DNA of 33,297 nucleotides from contig DAHWOV010000112.1 in the NCBI GenBank assembly GCA_027339205.1, positions 1-33,297 on the forward strand, in the 5' to 3' direction. The notes under the pieces are model-generated. The model ran no database searches and was not told where the DNA came from. It worked only from the letters and a program-made list of their open reading frames with translations. Numbering within the stretch: the first letter of the stretch is position 1; each line of letters opens with the position of its first letter. This document shows positions 1 through 6,624 of this stretch, piece after piece. A program made the translations under genes and the position numbers. This DNA is from JAJYVT01 sp027339205. GTDB lineage: Bacteria > Actinomycetota > Acidimicrobiia > Acidimicrobiales > RAAP-2.

Positions 1-258
1 GCCGAGCGCGGCGAGCGCGGGGAGCACGAAGGCGAGGTACGGCATGTCCACCCTCGGACGGCCGGGGCCTGCACTGCCGTTCGCGATGACGTCGAACGCG
101 AGCGACAGCCACGCCCCCTCCGAGACGAGCAGGAGCGCGCCGGCACCGAAGCCGCCGGCACCGCGCGCGACGCCACCGGGGGCGACGGCGCCGAGCCCGA
201 CGGCACGGCCCGGCGCGCCGGCACGGCCGGGCGCGCTACCCGTCGATCTCGAGGACAT
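1..258 (-). CDS. Membrane protein downstream of DUF58, N-terminal part only
   Basis: Partial gene running off the left edge; about 86 codons are visible. The ATG at 256-258 lies inside the end of the DUF58 gene, giving a 23-bp overlap and suggesting translational coupling. The visible protein has a Gly/Ala/Pro/Arg-rich first 30 residues, then two hydrophobic stretches (around GAGALLLVSEGAWLSL and PYLAFVLPALAALG), so it is probably a membrane protein. In many bacteria MoxR and DUF58 genes are followed by a transglutaminase-like (TgpA/DUF3488) or other membrane protein. Too little is present to assign this one. The reading frame is supported by its continuity with hydrophobic segments and by operon position only. 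Confidence 0.5.
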   Translation of the reverse strand, partial: MSSRSTGSAPGRAGAPGRAVGLGAVAPGGVARGAGGFGAGALLLVSEGAWLSLAFDVIANGSAGPGRPRVDMPYLAFVLPALAALG

Positions 259-1474
259 CACGTTCCCGCCATCCCGGCTCGTAGGAGACCACCCACCGGC
301 CGTCGACCGAACCGGCCGAGGGTCCCCGGCCAGCACACGTCGCGACCCACATCGCGCTCAGCGCGCTGCGGCGACGCAGGTGTGCGATCGCTGCAGGCAG
401 TCCCTCCGAGAAGTCCGCCGACACCACGAGCGCGCTGGTGCCCATCCCGAGTCGCGGACCCTGCTCGAGGAGCACTCGCTCGAGCGGCACCGCGCCGGCG
501 GTCGTCACGCGGGCCAGCGCCTCAAGCATGAGGGGGAGGGATCCTCGTGCCGACTGCGTCGGGATGGCGACGAGCCGGCCTCGGGACGTGCCGTTGGCGA
601 AGACGCCGACCGGGACCTTGGCGTCGACGAGGTGCGCCACGACGCTCGCGGCGACCGACACCACCAGCTCGGTCACGTCCGCCCCGACCCCAGCCGTCAC
701 GCCCGCCGGGGGGAGGAGGTCGACGAAGACGACCACGCCCAGCGTGGTCGCCGGTTCGTGCACCCGGACGAGCAGGTCCCCGTGGCGCGCGCTCGCCCGC
801 CAGTCCACGTGGCGCACGGGGTCGCCAGATCGGTACGCCCGGACCCCGATCACCCGCGTGGGGTCAGGGGCGAGGCTCTGGCGGACCCGTCGGTCGGGAA
901 CCGGGATGCGCGCAGCGACGAGCGGCGAGGCGAGCGGCACCACCTTGGGGTAGACGAGGAGCGACATCTCGTTGCGCACCTCGCGTCGTTGCTCACGCGT
1001 GCCGACCGGGCTGCCCGAGCGCAGCTCGGCTGGGCCGAAGAGGTGCTCACCCCGCGCGTCGCAGCGGACGGTCAGGCGGCGGCGCAGCCGCCGGTACGGG
1101 AGCAGGGAGACCACGAGCTGGAGCTCTGTCCGCCACCCCGCGGCGACCACCGGCGCGCCTTCGAGCGTCAAGCGGGACGGGACCTGCTCGCGCACGTGCA
1201 GCCAAGTGAGGGGGAGGAGCTTGTCGTTCACGATCTCCACCTCCACGGACACGGACTCGCCGAACGCCGCGCGCCGGCGTGAGAGGGTCCGCGTGTAGCC
1301 CACGCCTGCCAGCGACTCCCTGCCCCAGATCCACAGGAGGAGCGACGCCACGACGATCAGCACGCCCGCCGCGGCGAGGTACCTCCCGGCGACCACCCAA
1401 CCGACGACGGCGATCGCCGCGCCCGCGGCGGCGATCCCCCACTCCGGGTCGATCCGGGCTCGCACCTCTCGCAC
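236..1474 (-). CDS. DUF58 domain-containing protein
   Basis: A 412-residue protein of the DUF58 family, commonly encoded beside MoxR ATPases; the pair is thought to act in maturation or assembly of envelope or metal-containing complexes, but no reaction is established. Two adjacent hydrophobic helices lie at about residues 12-50, and a short cytoplasmic-type beta region follows. The family signature GDPVRHVDWRASARHGDL sits near residues 213-230, and a VWA-like fold follows to the C terminus. The start is a GTG at 1472-1474, preceded at 7 nt by a clear GGAGG. The MoxR stop is 15 nt upstream, so the two are co-transcribed; the next gene overlaps its 3' end by 23 bp. Confidence 0.9.
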   Translation of the reverse strand: MREVRARIDPEWGIAAAGAAIAVVGWVVAGRYLAAAGVLIVVASLLLWIWGRESLAGVGYTRTLSRRRAAFGESVSVEVEIVNDKLLPLTWLHVREQVPSRLTLEGAPVVAAGWRTELQLVVSLLPYRRLRRRLTVRCDARGEHLFGPAELRSGSPVGTREQRREVRNEMSLLVYPKVVPLASPLVAARIPVPDRRVRQSLAPDPTRVIGVRAYRSGDPVRHVDWRASARHGDLLVRVHEPATTLGVVVFVDLLPPAGVTAGVGADVTELVVSVAASVVAHLVDAKVPVGVFANGTSRGRLVAIPTQSARGSLPLMLEALARVTTAGAVPLERVLLEQGPRLGMGTSALVVSADFSEGLPAAIAHLRRRSALSAMWVATCAGRGPSAGSVDGRWVVSYEPGWRERDVLEIDG

Positions 1475-1489
1475 GGTCGATCCTCCGGG

Positions 1490-2452
1490 CTACCCGGCGA
1501 CCTCTTGCTCGACGGGGACCGGCACCCTGGCGAGCAGATCGGCGAGGAGGCGCTGGGGGCTGTCGCCACCGAGTCGCGCGTCGGAGCGAAGGATGAGCCG
1601 GTGCGCCAGCACCGGCGGAGCCAGCAGCTTCACGTCGTCGGGGAGCACGAAGCGGCGACCGTCGAGGAGCGCGCGCGCTTGTGCGGCCCGCAGGAGCGCC
1701 AGCGCCGCGCGCGGGCTCGCTCCCAGTGCCAGCCGGTCGTCTCCCCGCGTCGCTCGGACGAGCTCGAGCAGGTACGCGCGCACGGCCTCACCCACCATCA
1801 CCTCGCCGCGTGCCGACTGCAGCCTCACGATCTCACCGGGTGAGGTCACGGCGTGAAGCCGCGCGAACGGGTCGTCGTTGCCGAACCTTCGCAGCATCTC
1901 GTCCTCCTCCTCGACGCTCGGATAGCCCGGCGCGACGCGGACGAGGAACCGGTCGAGCTGTGCCTCGGGAAGGGGGAACGTGCCCTCGAGCTCGACGGGG
2001 TTCTGCGTGGCGAGCACGACGAAAGGCTCGGGCAGCGCGAAGGTACGCCCGTCAACGGTCACCTGGCGCTCCTCCATCGCCTCGAGCAGCGCGGATTGCG
2101 TCCTCGGCGTGGCCCGGTTGATCTCGTCCGCGAGCAGCACGGGCGTGAAGACCGGGCCGGGACGGAACTCGAACTCCGCGGACCTCTGGTCGAAGACGCT
2201 CGATCCGGTCACGTCGGAGGGGAGGACGTCGGGGGTGAACTGCACCCGCCGGAAGCCGCACCCCATCGCGGCGGCGAGCGATCGGGCGAGCAGCGTCTTT
2301 CCCACGCCGGGCACGTCTTCGACCAGCACATGGCCACGGGACAGCAGTGCGACGAGGAGGAGGTCCACGACCTCCCGCTTGCCGACGACCACAGTCGCCA
2401 CCGCCTCGCGCAGGCGCGCGAGCGCATCGGGGGTCCGACCGGCCTGCTGCAC
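1490..2452 (-). CDS. MoxR-family AAA+ ATPase
   Basis: A 320-residue AAA+ ATPase of the MoxR class, chaperone-like enzymes that use ATP hydrolysis to remodel partner proteins, usually together with DUF58/VWA proteins. Visible motifs are Walker A (DVPGVGKT, residues 46-53), Walker B (LLADEIN, 106-112), sensor 1 (VLATQNP, 146-152) and the LPEAQLDRF segment. Length is normal for the family. The start is a GTG at 2450-2452; the next in-frame stop upstream is only nine codons away, and no Shine-Dalgarno is visible. A TAGCGT hexamer lies 8 nt upstream, so leaderless translation is possible. It is the first gene of the leftward MoxR-DUF58-membrane protein operon, divergent from the riboswitch-controlled operon. 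Confidence 0.93.
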   Translation of the reverse strand: MQQAGRTPDALARLREAVATVVVGKREVVDLLLVALLSRGHVLVEDVPGVGKTLLARSLAAAMGCGFRRVQFTPDVLPSDVTGSSVFDQRSAEFEFRPGPVFTPVLLADEINRATPRTQSALLEAMEERQVTVDGRTFALPEPFVVLATQNPVELEGTFPLPEAQLDRFLVRVAPGYPSVEEEDEMLRRFGNDDPFARLHAVTSPGEIVRLQSARGEVMVGEAVRAYLLELVRATRGDDRLALGASPRAALALLRAAQARALLDGRRFVLPDDVKLLAPPVLAHRLILRSDARLGGDSPQRLLADLLARVPVPVEQEVAG

Positions 2453-2460
2453 AAGTCGTG

Positions 2461-2466
2461 ACGCTA
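2461..2466 (-). promoter_or_regulatory. Candidate -10 element for a leaderless moxR transcript
   Basis: On the minus strand TAGCGT fits the actinobacterial TANNNT pattern and ends 8 nt before the GTG start of the MoxR gene, which lacks a ribosome site. No convincing -35 is seen. Weak on its own. Confidence 0.3.
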
Positions 2467-2498
2467 GCTGCGCAAGGGGCTATCATCCGCCTCGACAC

Positions 2499-2645
2499 AG
2501 GGCAGCGGACCCAGGAAGCCGGTGCGAGTCCGGCACGGTGCCGCCACTGTGATCGGGGAGCTTCCCTCGCGCAGACCACGGCCCAGCTCGGGCTGGAAGG
2601 TCGAGGGGAGCGTTGATCCGGAGTCAGGATACTGACCGCTGCCCT
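2499..2645 (+). ncRNA. Cobalamin (B12) riboswitch
   Basis: Core features of the cobalamin riboswitch are readable: GGTGCGAGTCCGGCACGGTG at 2521-2540, the B12 box GCCGCCACTGTGA at 2540-2552, and the 3' conserved GGAGTCAGGATACTGACCG at 2620-2638. The ends AGGGCAGCGG (2499-2508) and CCGCTGCCCT (2636-2645) are perfectly complementary over 10 bp and form the closing stem. The element ends about 25 nt before the ribosome site GGAGGAG (2671-2677) of the ECF operon. A CCTCC run at 2644-2648 beside the closing stem could pair with that ribosome site, and CGGGG/CCCCG at 2654-2671 could form a small hairpin; which is the expression platform is inference. Such switches normally reduce expression when B12 is plentiful. 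Confidence 0.95.
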
Positions 2646-2670
2646 CCCTACGACGGGGCGAGAGCACCCC

Positions 2671-2677
2671 GGAGGAG
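2671..2677 (+). promoter_or_regulatory. Ribosome binding site serving two possible overlapping starts
   Basis: GGAGGAG lies 5 nt before ATG 2683 and 10 nt before ATG 2688. The two ATGs are in different frames, so this site does not by itself decide which product is made (see the entries at 2683 and 2688). Confidence 0.6.
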
Positions 2678-2682
2678 CGTGC

Positions 2683-2838
2683 ATGACATGGCCGGTACTT
2701 CGTTTCTTGGTCGGCTTTCTTCTCTTGCTCGGGCTTCTTCCCGGCCTTCCTTCAGCCCGCGCCGTCCTTCCGGTGCGCCTCGCCGGGTCATGGCGGTCGC
2801 GGCGTTCGTGCTGCTGTCGGGGGTGACCGCGGCCGCCT
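2683..2838 (+). CDS. Possible short secreted or leader ORF overlapping the lipoprotein gene
   Basis: A 51-codon frame with ATG 2683 placed 5 nt after GGAGGAG, the better spaced of the two starts at this site. The first 27 residues look like a classical signal peptide: MTWPVLRF, a hydrophobic core VGFLLLLGLLPGL, then PSARA. The remaining 24 residues are Arg- and Cys-rich and end at TGA 2836-2838, overlapping the lipoprotein frame. It may be a real small gene, a translated leader coupling riboswitch readout to the lipoprotein start at ATG 2790, the original N terminus of the downstream protein separated by a frameshift, or chance. I cannot choose from sequence alone. Confidence 0.3.
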
Positions 2839-3299
2839 GCGGCTCCGGCAGCCCGTCGGGCACCCCGTCCCGCTCGTCGACAGGCACGAAGCCCGCAGCG
2901 GCCCTGGCCGGGTCGTGCACCGGGGTGCCGGGCGCCCACCACGCCCGCCTCGTGGTCGAGACCTCGCCAGGAAAGGTCGTCGCGCGCTGCGTCGGCTTTG
3001 CCGCAAAGAGCATCCCCGCGCTCAAGCTGCTCGAGAAGAGCGGGATCCAGTTCGGCACACAGAAGTTCAGCTTCGGTGTCGCCATCTGCCAGGTCGACCA
3101 CGTCCCGGCGCACTACACCCAGTGCCTGCCGTCCGGGCAGGACTATTGGGCGCTCTTCTTGTCGAAGAACGGCCGAACCTGGACGACCCCGTCGGTCGGC
3201 GTGAGCGAGATCACCGTGCCGTCGGGGGGTTCGATCGGCCTGCGCTACGACCCACCGACCGGCTCCCCGCCGCCACCACCGCACCCGACGCCGGCGTGA
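2688..3299 (+). CDS. Lipoprotein with DUF4430/transcobalamin C-terminal-like domain, first in the B12 ECF operon
   Basis: A 203-residue exported protein if ATG 2688 is used. Residues 1-34 are Ser/Arg-rich; a hydrophobic segment MAVAAFVLLSGVTAAAC follows and ends in a lipobox with Cys50, so it is probably a lipoprotein; ATG 2790 is an alternative start directly at that segment. The mature part begins with a Ser/Thr/Gly linker, and the region around YWALFLSKNGRTW (near residue 155) to GSIGLRYDP resembles the beta-grasp DUF4430 domain related to the C-terminal domain of transcobalamin/intrinsic factor; that likeness is judged by eye. The C terminus is Pro-rich. Four Cys besides the lipobox are visible in the mature domain. 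The gene follows the B12 riboswitch and its stop overlaps the EcfT start (GTGA), so a role in capturing cobalamin or a corrinoid outside the membrane is a reasonable inference, not shown. Confidence 0.7.
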   Translation: MAGTSFLGRLSSLARASSRPSFSPRRPSGAPRRVMAVAAFVLLSGVTAAACGSGSPSGTPSRSSTGTKPAAALAGSCTGVPGAHHARLVVETSPGKVVARCVGFAAKSIPALKLLEKSGIQFGTQKFSFGVAICQVDHVPAHYTQCLPSGQDYWALFLSKNGRTWTTPSVGVSEITVPSGGSIGLRYDPPTGSPPPPPHPTPA

Positions 3300-4132
3300 C
3301 GCGCACGGCGGCGGTCGCGCTCTGGGTGCTGGCCGCGCTGGTGGTCGCCCTGTTCGACTCAGACCCCGTCGCTCGCGCCGTCGTGCTGGCAGGTGCGTGG
3401 GCGCTGCTCGCGCGCCGGCAGGTGACCGGGAGGCGTCTGCGTACGCTGGCGGTCGGGCTCGGCGTGCTGGCGCTCTTTACGACCACGCTCAACGGGCTCC
3501 TCTCTCACACCGGCGCGACCGTGATCGGGGTGCTGCCGTCGTGGCTTCCGCTCGTCGGCGGCCCCGTCACGGCGGAAGCCTTCGCCAACGGCGGCTCGAT
3601 CGCGCTCGGACTGATCGCGGCGATCTCGGTGACCGCGGTGCTCTCCGTGGTCATCGAACCGACCGATCTCGTCGACGCACTTCCCGGCCCGCTCCACCAT
3701 GCCGGCGCCGCGCTCGGCGCCGCGCTCAACCTGGTCCCGGCCACCGCCGCCAGCTTCGTCGCCGTACGCGACGCGCAGCGGCTGCGCGGCTGGCGGCCGC
3801 GGGGCGCCCGGGCGCTGGTCGACCTCGCCGTCCCGGTCCTGCTCGGCGCGATCGACCGGTCCGTTCAGCTGGCCGAGTCGATGGAGGCACGCGCCTTCGG
3901 CGCCGGCCCTCGCACGAGGTTGGCCGGCGGCGAACGTTCGGCGCGCCTCACCGCCCTCGCGCTCGCCGCCCTCCTCGTCCTCGTCGTCGCGGTCGTCGCC
4001 TACGCTCTCGGCGAGACGGGGAGCTGGTACGCCTACCCCTTGCCGACGGTCCCCTCGCTGGCCCCCGCCGTCCTCGTCCCCGCCGTCGTGATCGCCCTCG
4101 CCGGCGCACTGCTTCCTTCGGAGCCGGCATGA
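3296..4132 (+). CDS. ecfT: ECF transporter transmembrane component EcfT (CbiQ family)
   Basis: A 278-residue membrane protein, the coupling (T) subunit that links the substrate-binding S component to the ATPases in ECF importers. It has several hydrophobic helices (for example ALWVLAALVVALF at the N terminus and LTALALAALLVLVVAVVAYAL near the C terminus). The two cytoplasmic coupling motifs appear as DAQRLRG (about residue 158-164) and MEARAFG (about 196-202), variants of the family's ARG motifs. The start is GTG 3296, overlapping the lipoprotein stop by 4 nt (GTGA); the long open frame upstream of it runs through the lipoprotein gene and is not coding. The ATPase gene starts 14 nt downstream. 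Confidence 0.88.
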   Translation: MTRTAAVALWVLAALVVALFDSDPVARAVVLAGAWALLARRQVTGRRLRTLAVGLGVLALFTTTLNGLLSHTGATVIGVLPSWLPLVGGPVTAEAFANGGSIALGLIAAISVTAVLSVVIEPTDLVDALPGPLHHAGAALGAALNLVPATAASFVAVRDAQRLRGWRPRGARALVDLAVPVLLGAIDRSVQLAESMEARAFGAGPRTRLAGGERSARLTALALAALLVLVVAVVAYALGETGSWYAYPLPTVPSLAPAVLVPAVVIALAGALLPSEPA

Positions 4133-4145
4133 GCTCGGCACCGGC

Positions 4146-5642
4146 GTGACACGCGCGCAGGCGATCCTCGGGACCGGCGCGACGACGCTCGCGTTCGAGA
4201 AACTGACCTACACGTACCCGGCATGGTCCGACATGCCTGCACCCGCGCTCGTCGACGTCGACCTCCGGATGCAGCCGGGCCTGACCCTCGTCGACGGCGA
4301 CTCGGGTTCTGGGAAGTCCACCCTCCTGCGACTGTGCAACGGCCTCGTGCCCCACTTCCACGGCGGCTCGCTCCGAGGCCGTGCCGTCGTCTGCGGCCTC
4401 GACGTGCTGACCACCCCCACCCGGCGCCTCGCCCGCCACGTGGGCTTCGTCTTCCAAGAGCCCGAGCTGGGCTTCGTCCGCGGCACCGTCGCCCGAGAGG
4501 TGGCGTTCTTCCCCGAGAACCTCGGTCTTCAACGCGAGTCCATACGGCGGCGCGTGCACGACGCCCTCGACCAGGTGGGCATCGGCGGCCTGGCATCGCG
4601 CAGGCTCGCCACGCTGTCGGGAGGGGAGCGCCAGCGCGTCGCGCTCGCGGGGGCCCTCGCCGCCGGACCCGCCGTGCTCGCGATGGACGAGCCGCTGTCC
4701 CAGCTCGACGGCCGGGGCGCGACCGCCCTCACCGCCACGCTCTCGGCGCTCGCCGCCGGAGGGACCACCGTCGTGATCGCAGAGCACCGTCTCGGGCACC
4801 TCATCGGCGCCCGCAGGGTGACGCTCGCCGAGGGCCGCGTCACCTCGGACCGCTCAAGCGCCTCGGGCAGCGAGCGGCCAAGCGCGCCACGCGGCGCGCC
4901 GGACGATGCGCCGCACGCCGCGCCGCGTACCGACCAGCCGTCGTCACGACCGCCGCGAGCGCCTGGGGGCGCGGGCCAAAACGGATGGTCGCTCTCCCGC
5001 GTGACGGTCGGGGCGGGCGGGCGACCTCTCCTCGAAGGCGTCGACCTCGCGGGTGGCGCCGGCGAGGTGGTCGTGGTGACGGGAGCAAACGGGTCGGGCA
5101 AGACCACGCTGTTGCGGACCATCGCCGGCCTCGCCGAGCCGCTCGCGGGGCACGTGGAGCGCCGACCGGGCCGGATCGCCTACCTGCCGCAGGAACCGGG
5201 CGTGCTCCTGCACCGCCACAGCGTGCGCGCAGAGGTCGACCAGACCCTGCGCTGGTCCCAGCTGTCCGGAAGCGCCCAGGAGGTGCTCGACCTGCTCGGG
5301 CTGGGCGACATCGCGGACCGCGACCCCCGCGATCTTTCGGGCGGCCAGCGACAGCGTGCAGCCCTGGCCGTCGTCCTGGCGGGCCGGCCGGCGCTCGCGC
5401 TGCTCGACGAGCCCACGCGTGGCATGGACGCCGCGGCGCGGGTCTCGCTGGCCGAGGTCCTGCGCCACCTCGCCGAGGCGGGGACCGCGGTCGTGGCCGC
5501 CACCCACGACGTCGCGCTGGCACGGGAGCTGCACGGACGCGTCGTCCGGATCGAAGACGGCGTGCTCGTCGCCGACGAGCCGGGTGCGGGTCCTGCACTT
5601 CGCGCAGCGATGGCCCGACAGGCTTCTCGGAGCGGGCCGTGA
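4146..5642 (+). CDS. Fused ECF transporter ATPase (EcfA-EcfA' in one chain)
   Basis: A 498-residue protein with two complete ABC ATPase domains, the energising module of an ECF importer; in most bacteria the two are separate proteins. Domain 1: Walker A GDSGSGKST (about residue 53), signature LSGGERQRV (157), Walker B AVLAMDEP (178). An Ala/Pro/Ser/Arg-rich linker spans about 235-275. Domain 2: Walker A GANGSGKTT (312), Q-loop YLPQEPG, signature LSGGQRQRA (397), Walker B LALLDEPTRGMD (418) and the switch His in ATHD. The start GTG 4146 is the first in frame after EcfT; EcfT's own TGA overlaps a non-productive ATG at 4129. The stop overlaps the S-component start (GTGA), fitting tight operon coupling. 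Confidence 0.92.
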   Translation: MTRAQAILGTGATTLAFEKLTYTYPAWSDMPAPALVDVDLRMQPGLTLVDGDSGSGKSTLLRLCNGLVPHFHGGSLRGRAVVCGLDVLTTPTRRLARHVGFVFQEPELGFVRGTVAREVAFFPENLGLQRESIRRRVHDALDQVGIGGLASRRLATLSGGERQRVALAGALAAGPAVLAMDEPLSQLDGRGATALTATLSALAAGGTTVVIAEHRLGHLIGARRVTLAEGRVTSDRSSASGSERPSAPRGAPDDAPHAAPRTDQPSSRPPRAPGGAGQNGWSLSRVTVGAGGRPLLEGVDLAGGAGEVVVVTGANGSGKTTLLRTIAGLAEPLAGHVERRPGRIAYLPQEPGVLLHRHSVRAEVDQTLRWSQLSGSAQEVLDLLGLGDIADRDPRDLSGGQRQRAALAVVLAGRPALALLDEPTRGMDAAARVSLAEVLRHLAEAGTAVVAATHDVALARELHGRVVRIEDGVLVADEPGAGPALRAAMARQASRSGP

Positions 5643-6568
5643 GGCGTCACGCCGGCGCAGCTCTCCCGATCGCGTCGGTCGTCGGCGCCGCGGTGTTCCT
5701 CTGGCCGTTCTTCTCCTCCGGGCCCCCCGGGGCAGCGACTGCGGCGGCCTTCGGGATCGGAACGGCCGCGGGCCTGGCCGCGCTCGAGCTGGCCGCCGGC
5801 CGCCTCGACGCGCGACGGCTCGCCCTTCTCGCCGCCCTCTCCGCCATCGACGCGGCCGCGCGCGCCGTCGTCGTGACCGGGATCGGTGGCTTCAGCCCGA
5901 TCTTCCTCCTCATCCTGTGCGGGGGCTACGTCTTCGGAGCCGAGTACGGCTTCCTGCTCGGGGCCACGACCCTGCTCGTGTCGGCGCTGGTCACCGGCGG
6001 GCTCGGCCCGTGGCTGCCCTATCAGCTCTTCGCCGCCGGCTGGGTCGGCGCGCTCGCCGGGCTGGCCGGTCGAGGGAGGACCGGGCGCCCGACTCGCCGC
6101 GACGTCGCCGTGCTGGTGGCGGTGGGAGTGGTCACCGGCTACGGCTTCGGCGCCGTCATGGACGTGTGGAACTGGACCTTCTTCCAGTCGTCTCCAGGGC
6201 TCGGGTTCCACCCCGGCATGGCGGCCGGAGAGGCGCTCTCGCACTTCGCCCGCTTCTACGTGGTCACCTCGGCGCTCTATGACACGTTTCGTGCGGGGGG
6301 CAACGCAGTGATGGTGGCCGTGCTCGGGACGCCGGTCCTCGTCGCCCTCGCCCGTCTCCGTGCGAGGCTCTCGGTGACGGTCGAGCCCGTCGCGCCGGCC
6401 GCATCGGTGGACCCCGTCGCGCCGGCCGCATCGGTGCAGCCCGTCGCGCCCGCCGCATCGGTGGAGCCTGTCGCGCCCGCCGCATCGGTCGAGCCCGTCG
6501 CCCCGCCCGGCGTCGGCACACGAGGGGGAGCGCCCGAGCGGGCGCGAGAGGAGAGGCCGGTAGGCTGA
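5639..6568 (+). CDS. ECF transporter S component, CbrT-like
   Basis: A 309-residue integral membrane protein with about six helices, the substrate-binding subunit of the ECF importer. The segments GPWLPYQLFAAGWVGALAG (middle) and VMDVWNWTFF are typical of actinobacterial S components annotated as CbrT, predicted cobalamin transporters. The B12 riboswitch upstream supports cobalamin, a precursor or cobalt as substrate; the exact ligand is inference. The GTG start overlaps the ATPase stop by 4 nt. After the last helix the C terminus carries a low-complexity tail with four 9-residue repeats (E/D/Q)PVAPAASV, followed by a partial fifth; this tail is not part of the transporter fold. Confidence 0.82.
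   Translation: MRRHAGAALPIASVVGAAVFLWPFFSSGPPGAATAAAFGIGTAAGLAALELAAGRLDARRLALLAALSAIDAAARAVVVTGIGGFSPIFLLILCGGYVFGAEYGFLLGATTLLVSALVTGGLGPWLPYQLFAAGWVGALAGLAGRGRTGRPTRRDVAVLVAVGVVTGYGFGAVMDVWNWTFFQSSPGLGFHPGMAAGEALSHFARFYVVTSALYDTFRAGGNAVMVAVLGTPVLVALARLRARLSVTVEPVAPAASVDPVAPAASVQPVAPAASVEPVAPAASVEPVAPPGVGTRGGAPERAREERPVG
6383..6505 (+). repeat. In-frame 27-bp tandem repeat in the S-component tail
   Basis: Four consecutive 27-bp units starting at 6383, 6410, 6437 and 6464, plus a partial unit to 6505, encode (E/D/Q)PVAPAASV. Units differ by only a few bases (ccg/ccc, gtg/gtc), so the expansion is recent. Length variation between strains would be expected. Confidence 0.9.
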
Positions 6569-6624
6569 CACGGCTATGAACCCGGGCGACCCGACATCCG
6601 GCTCGACGGTCTAGGAGCGGGGCG

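Noticed and set aside
44..1282. 412-codon open frame on the plus strand opposite DUF58
   Set aside because: Arg/His/Pro-rich with no family likeness and no ribosome site; it is an antisense shadow caused by high GC. The minus-strand DUF58 gene has clear motifs and ribosome site.
4223..5638. Open frame upstream of the S-component start
   Set aside because: Lies within the ECF ATPase gene in another frame; composition is Arg/Pro-rich and no hydrophobic helix appears until GTG 5639.
6576..6614. 13-codon ORF (ATG 6576) just before the ABC exporter gene
   Set aside because: TAGGCT lies 9 nt upstream, but the peptide MNPGDPTSGSTV has no notable feature, the exporter has its own ribosome site, and read-through from the ECF operon is more likely.
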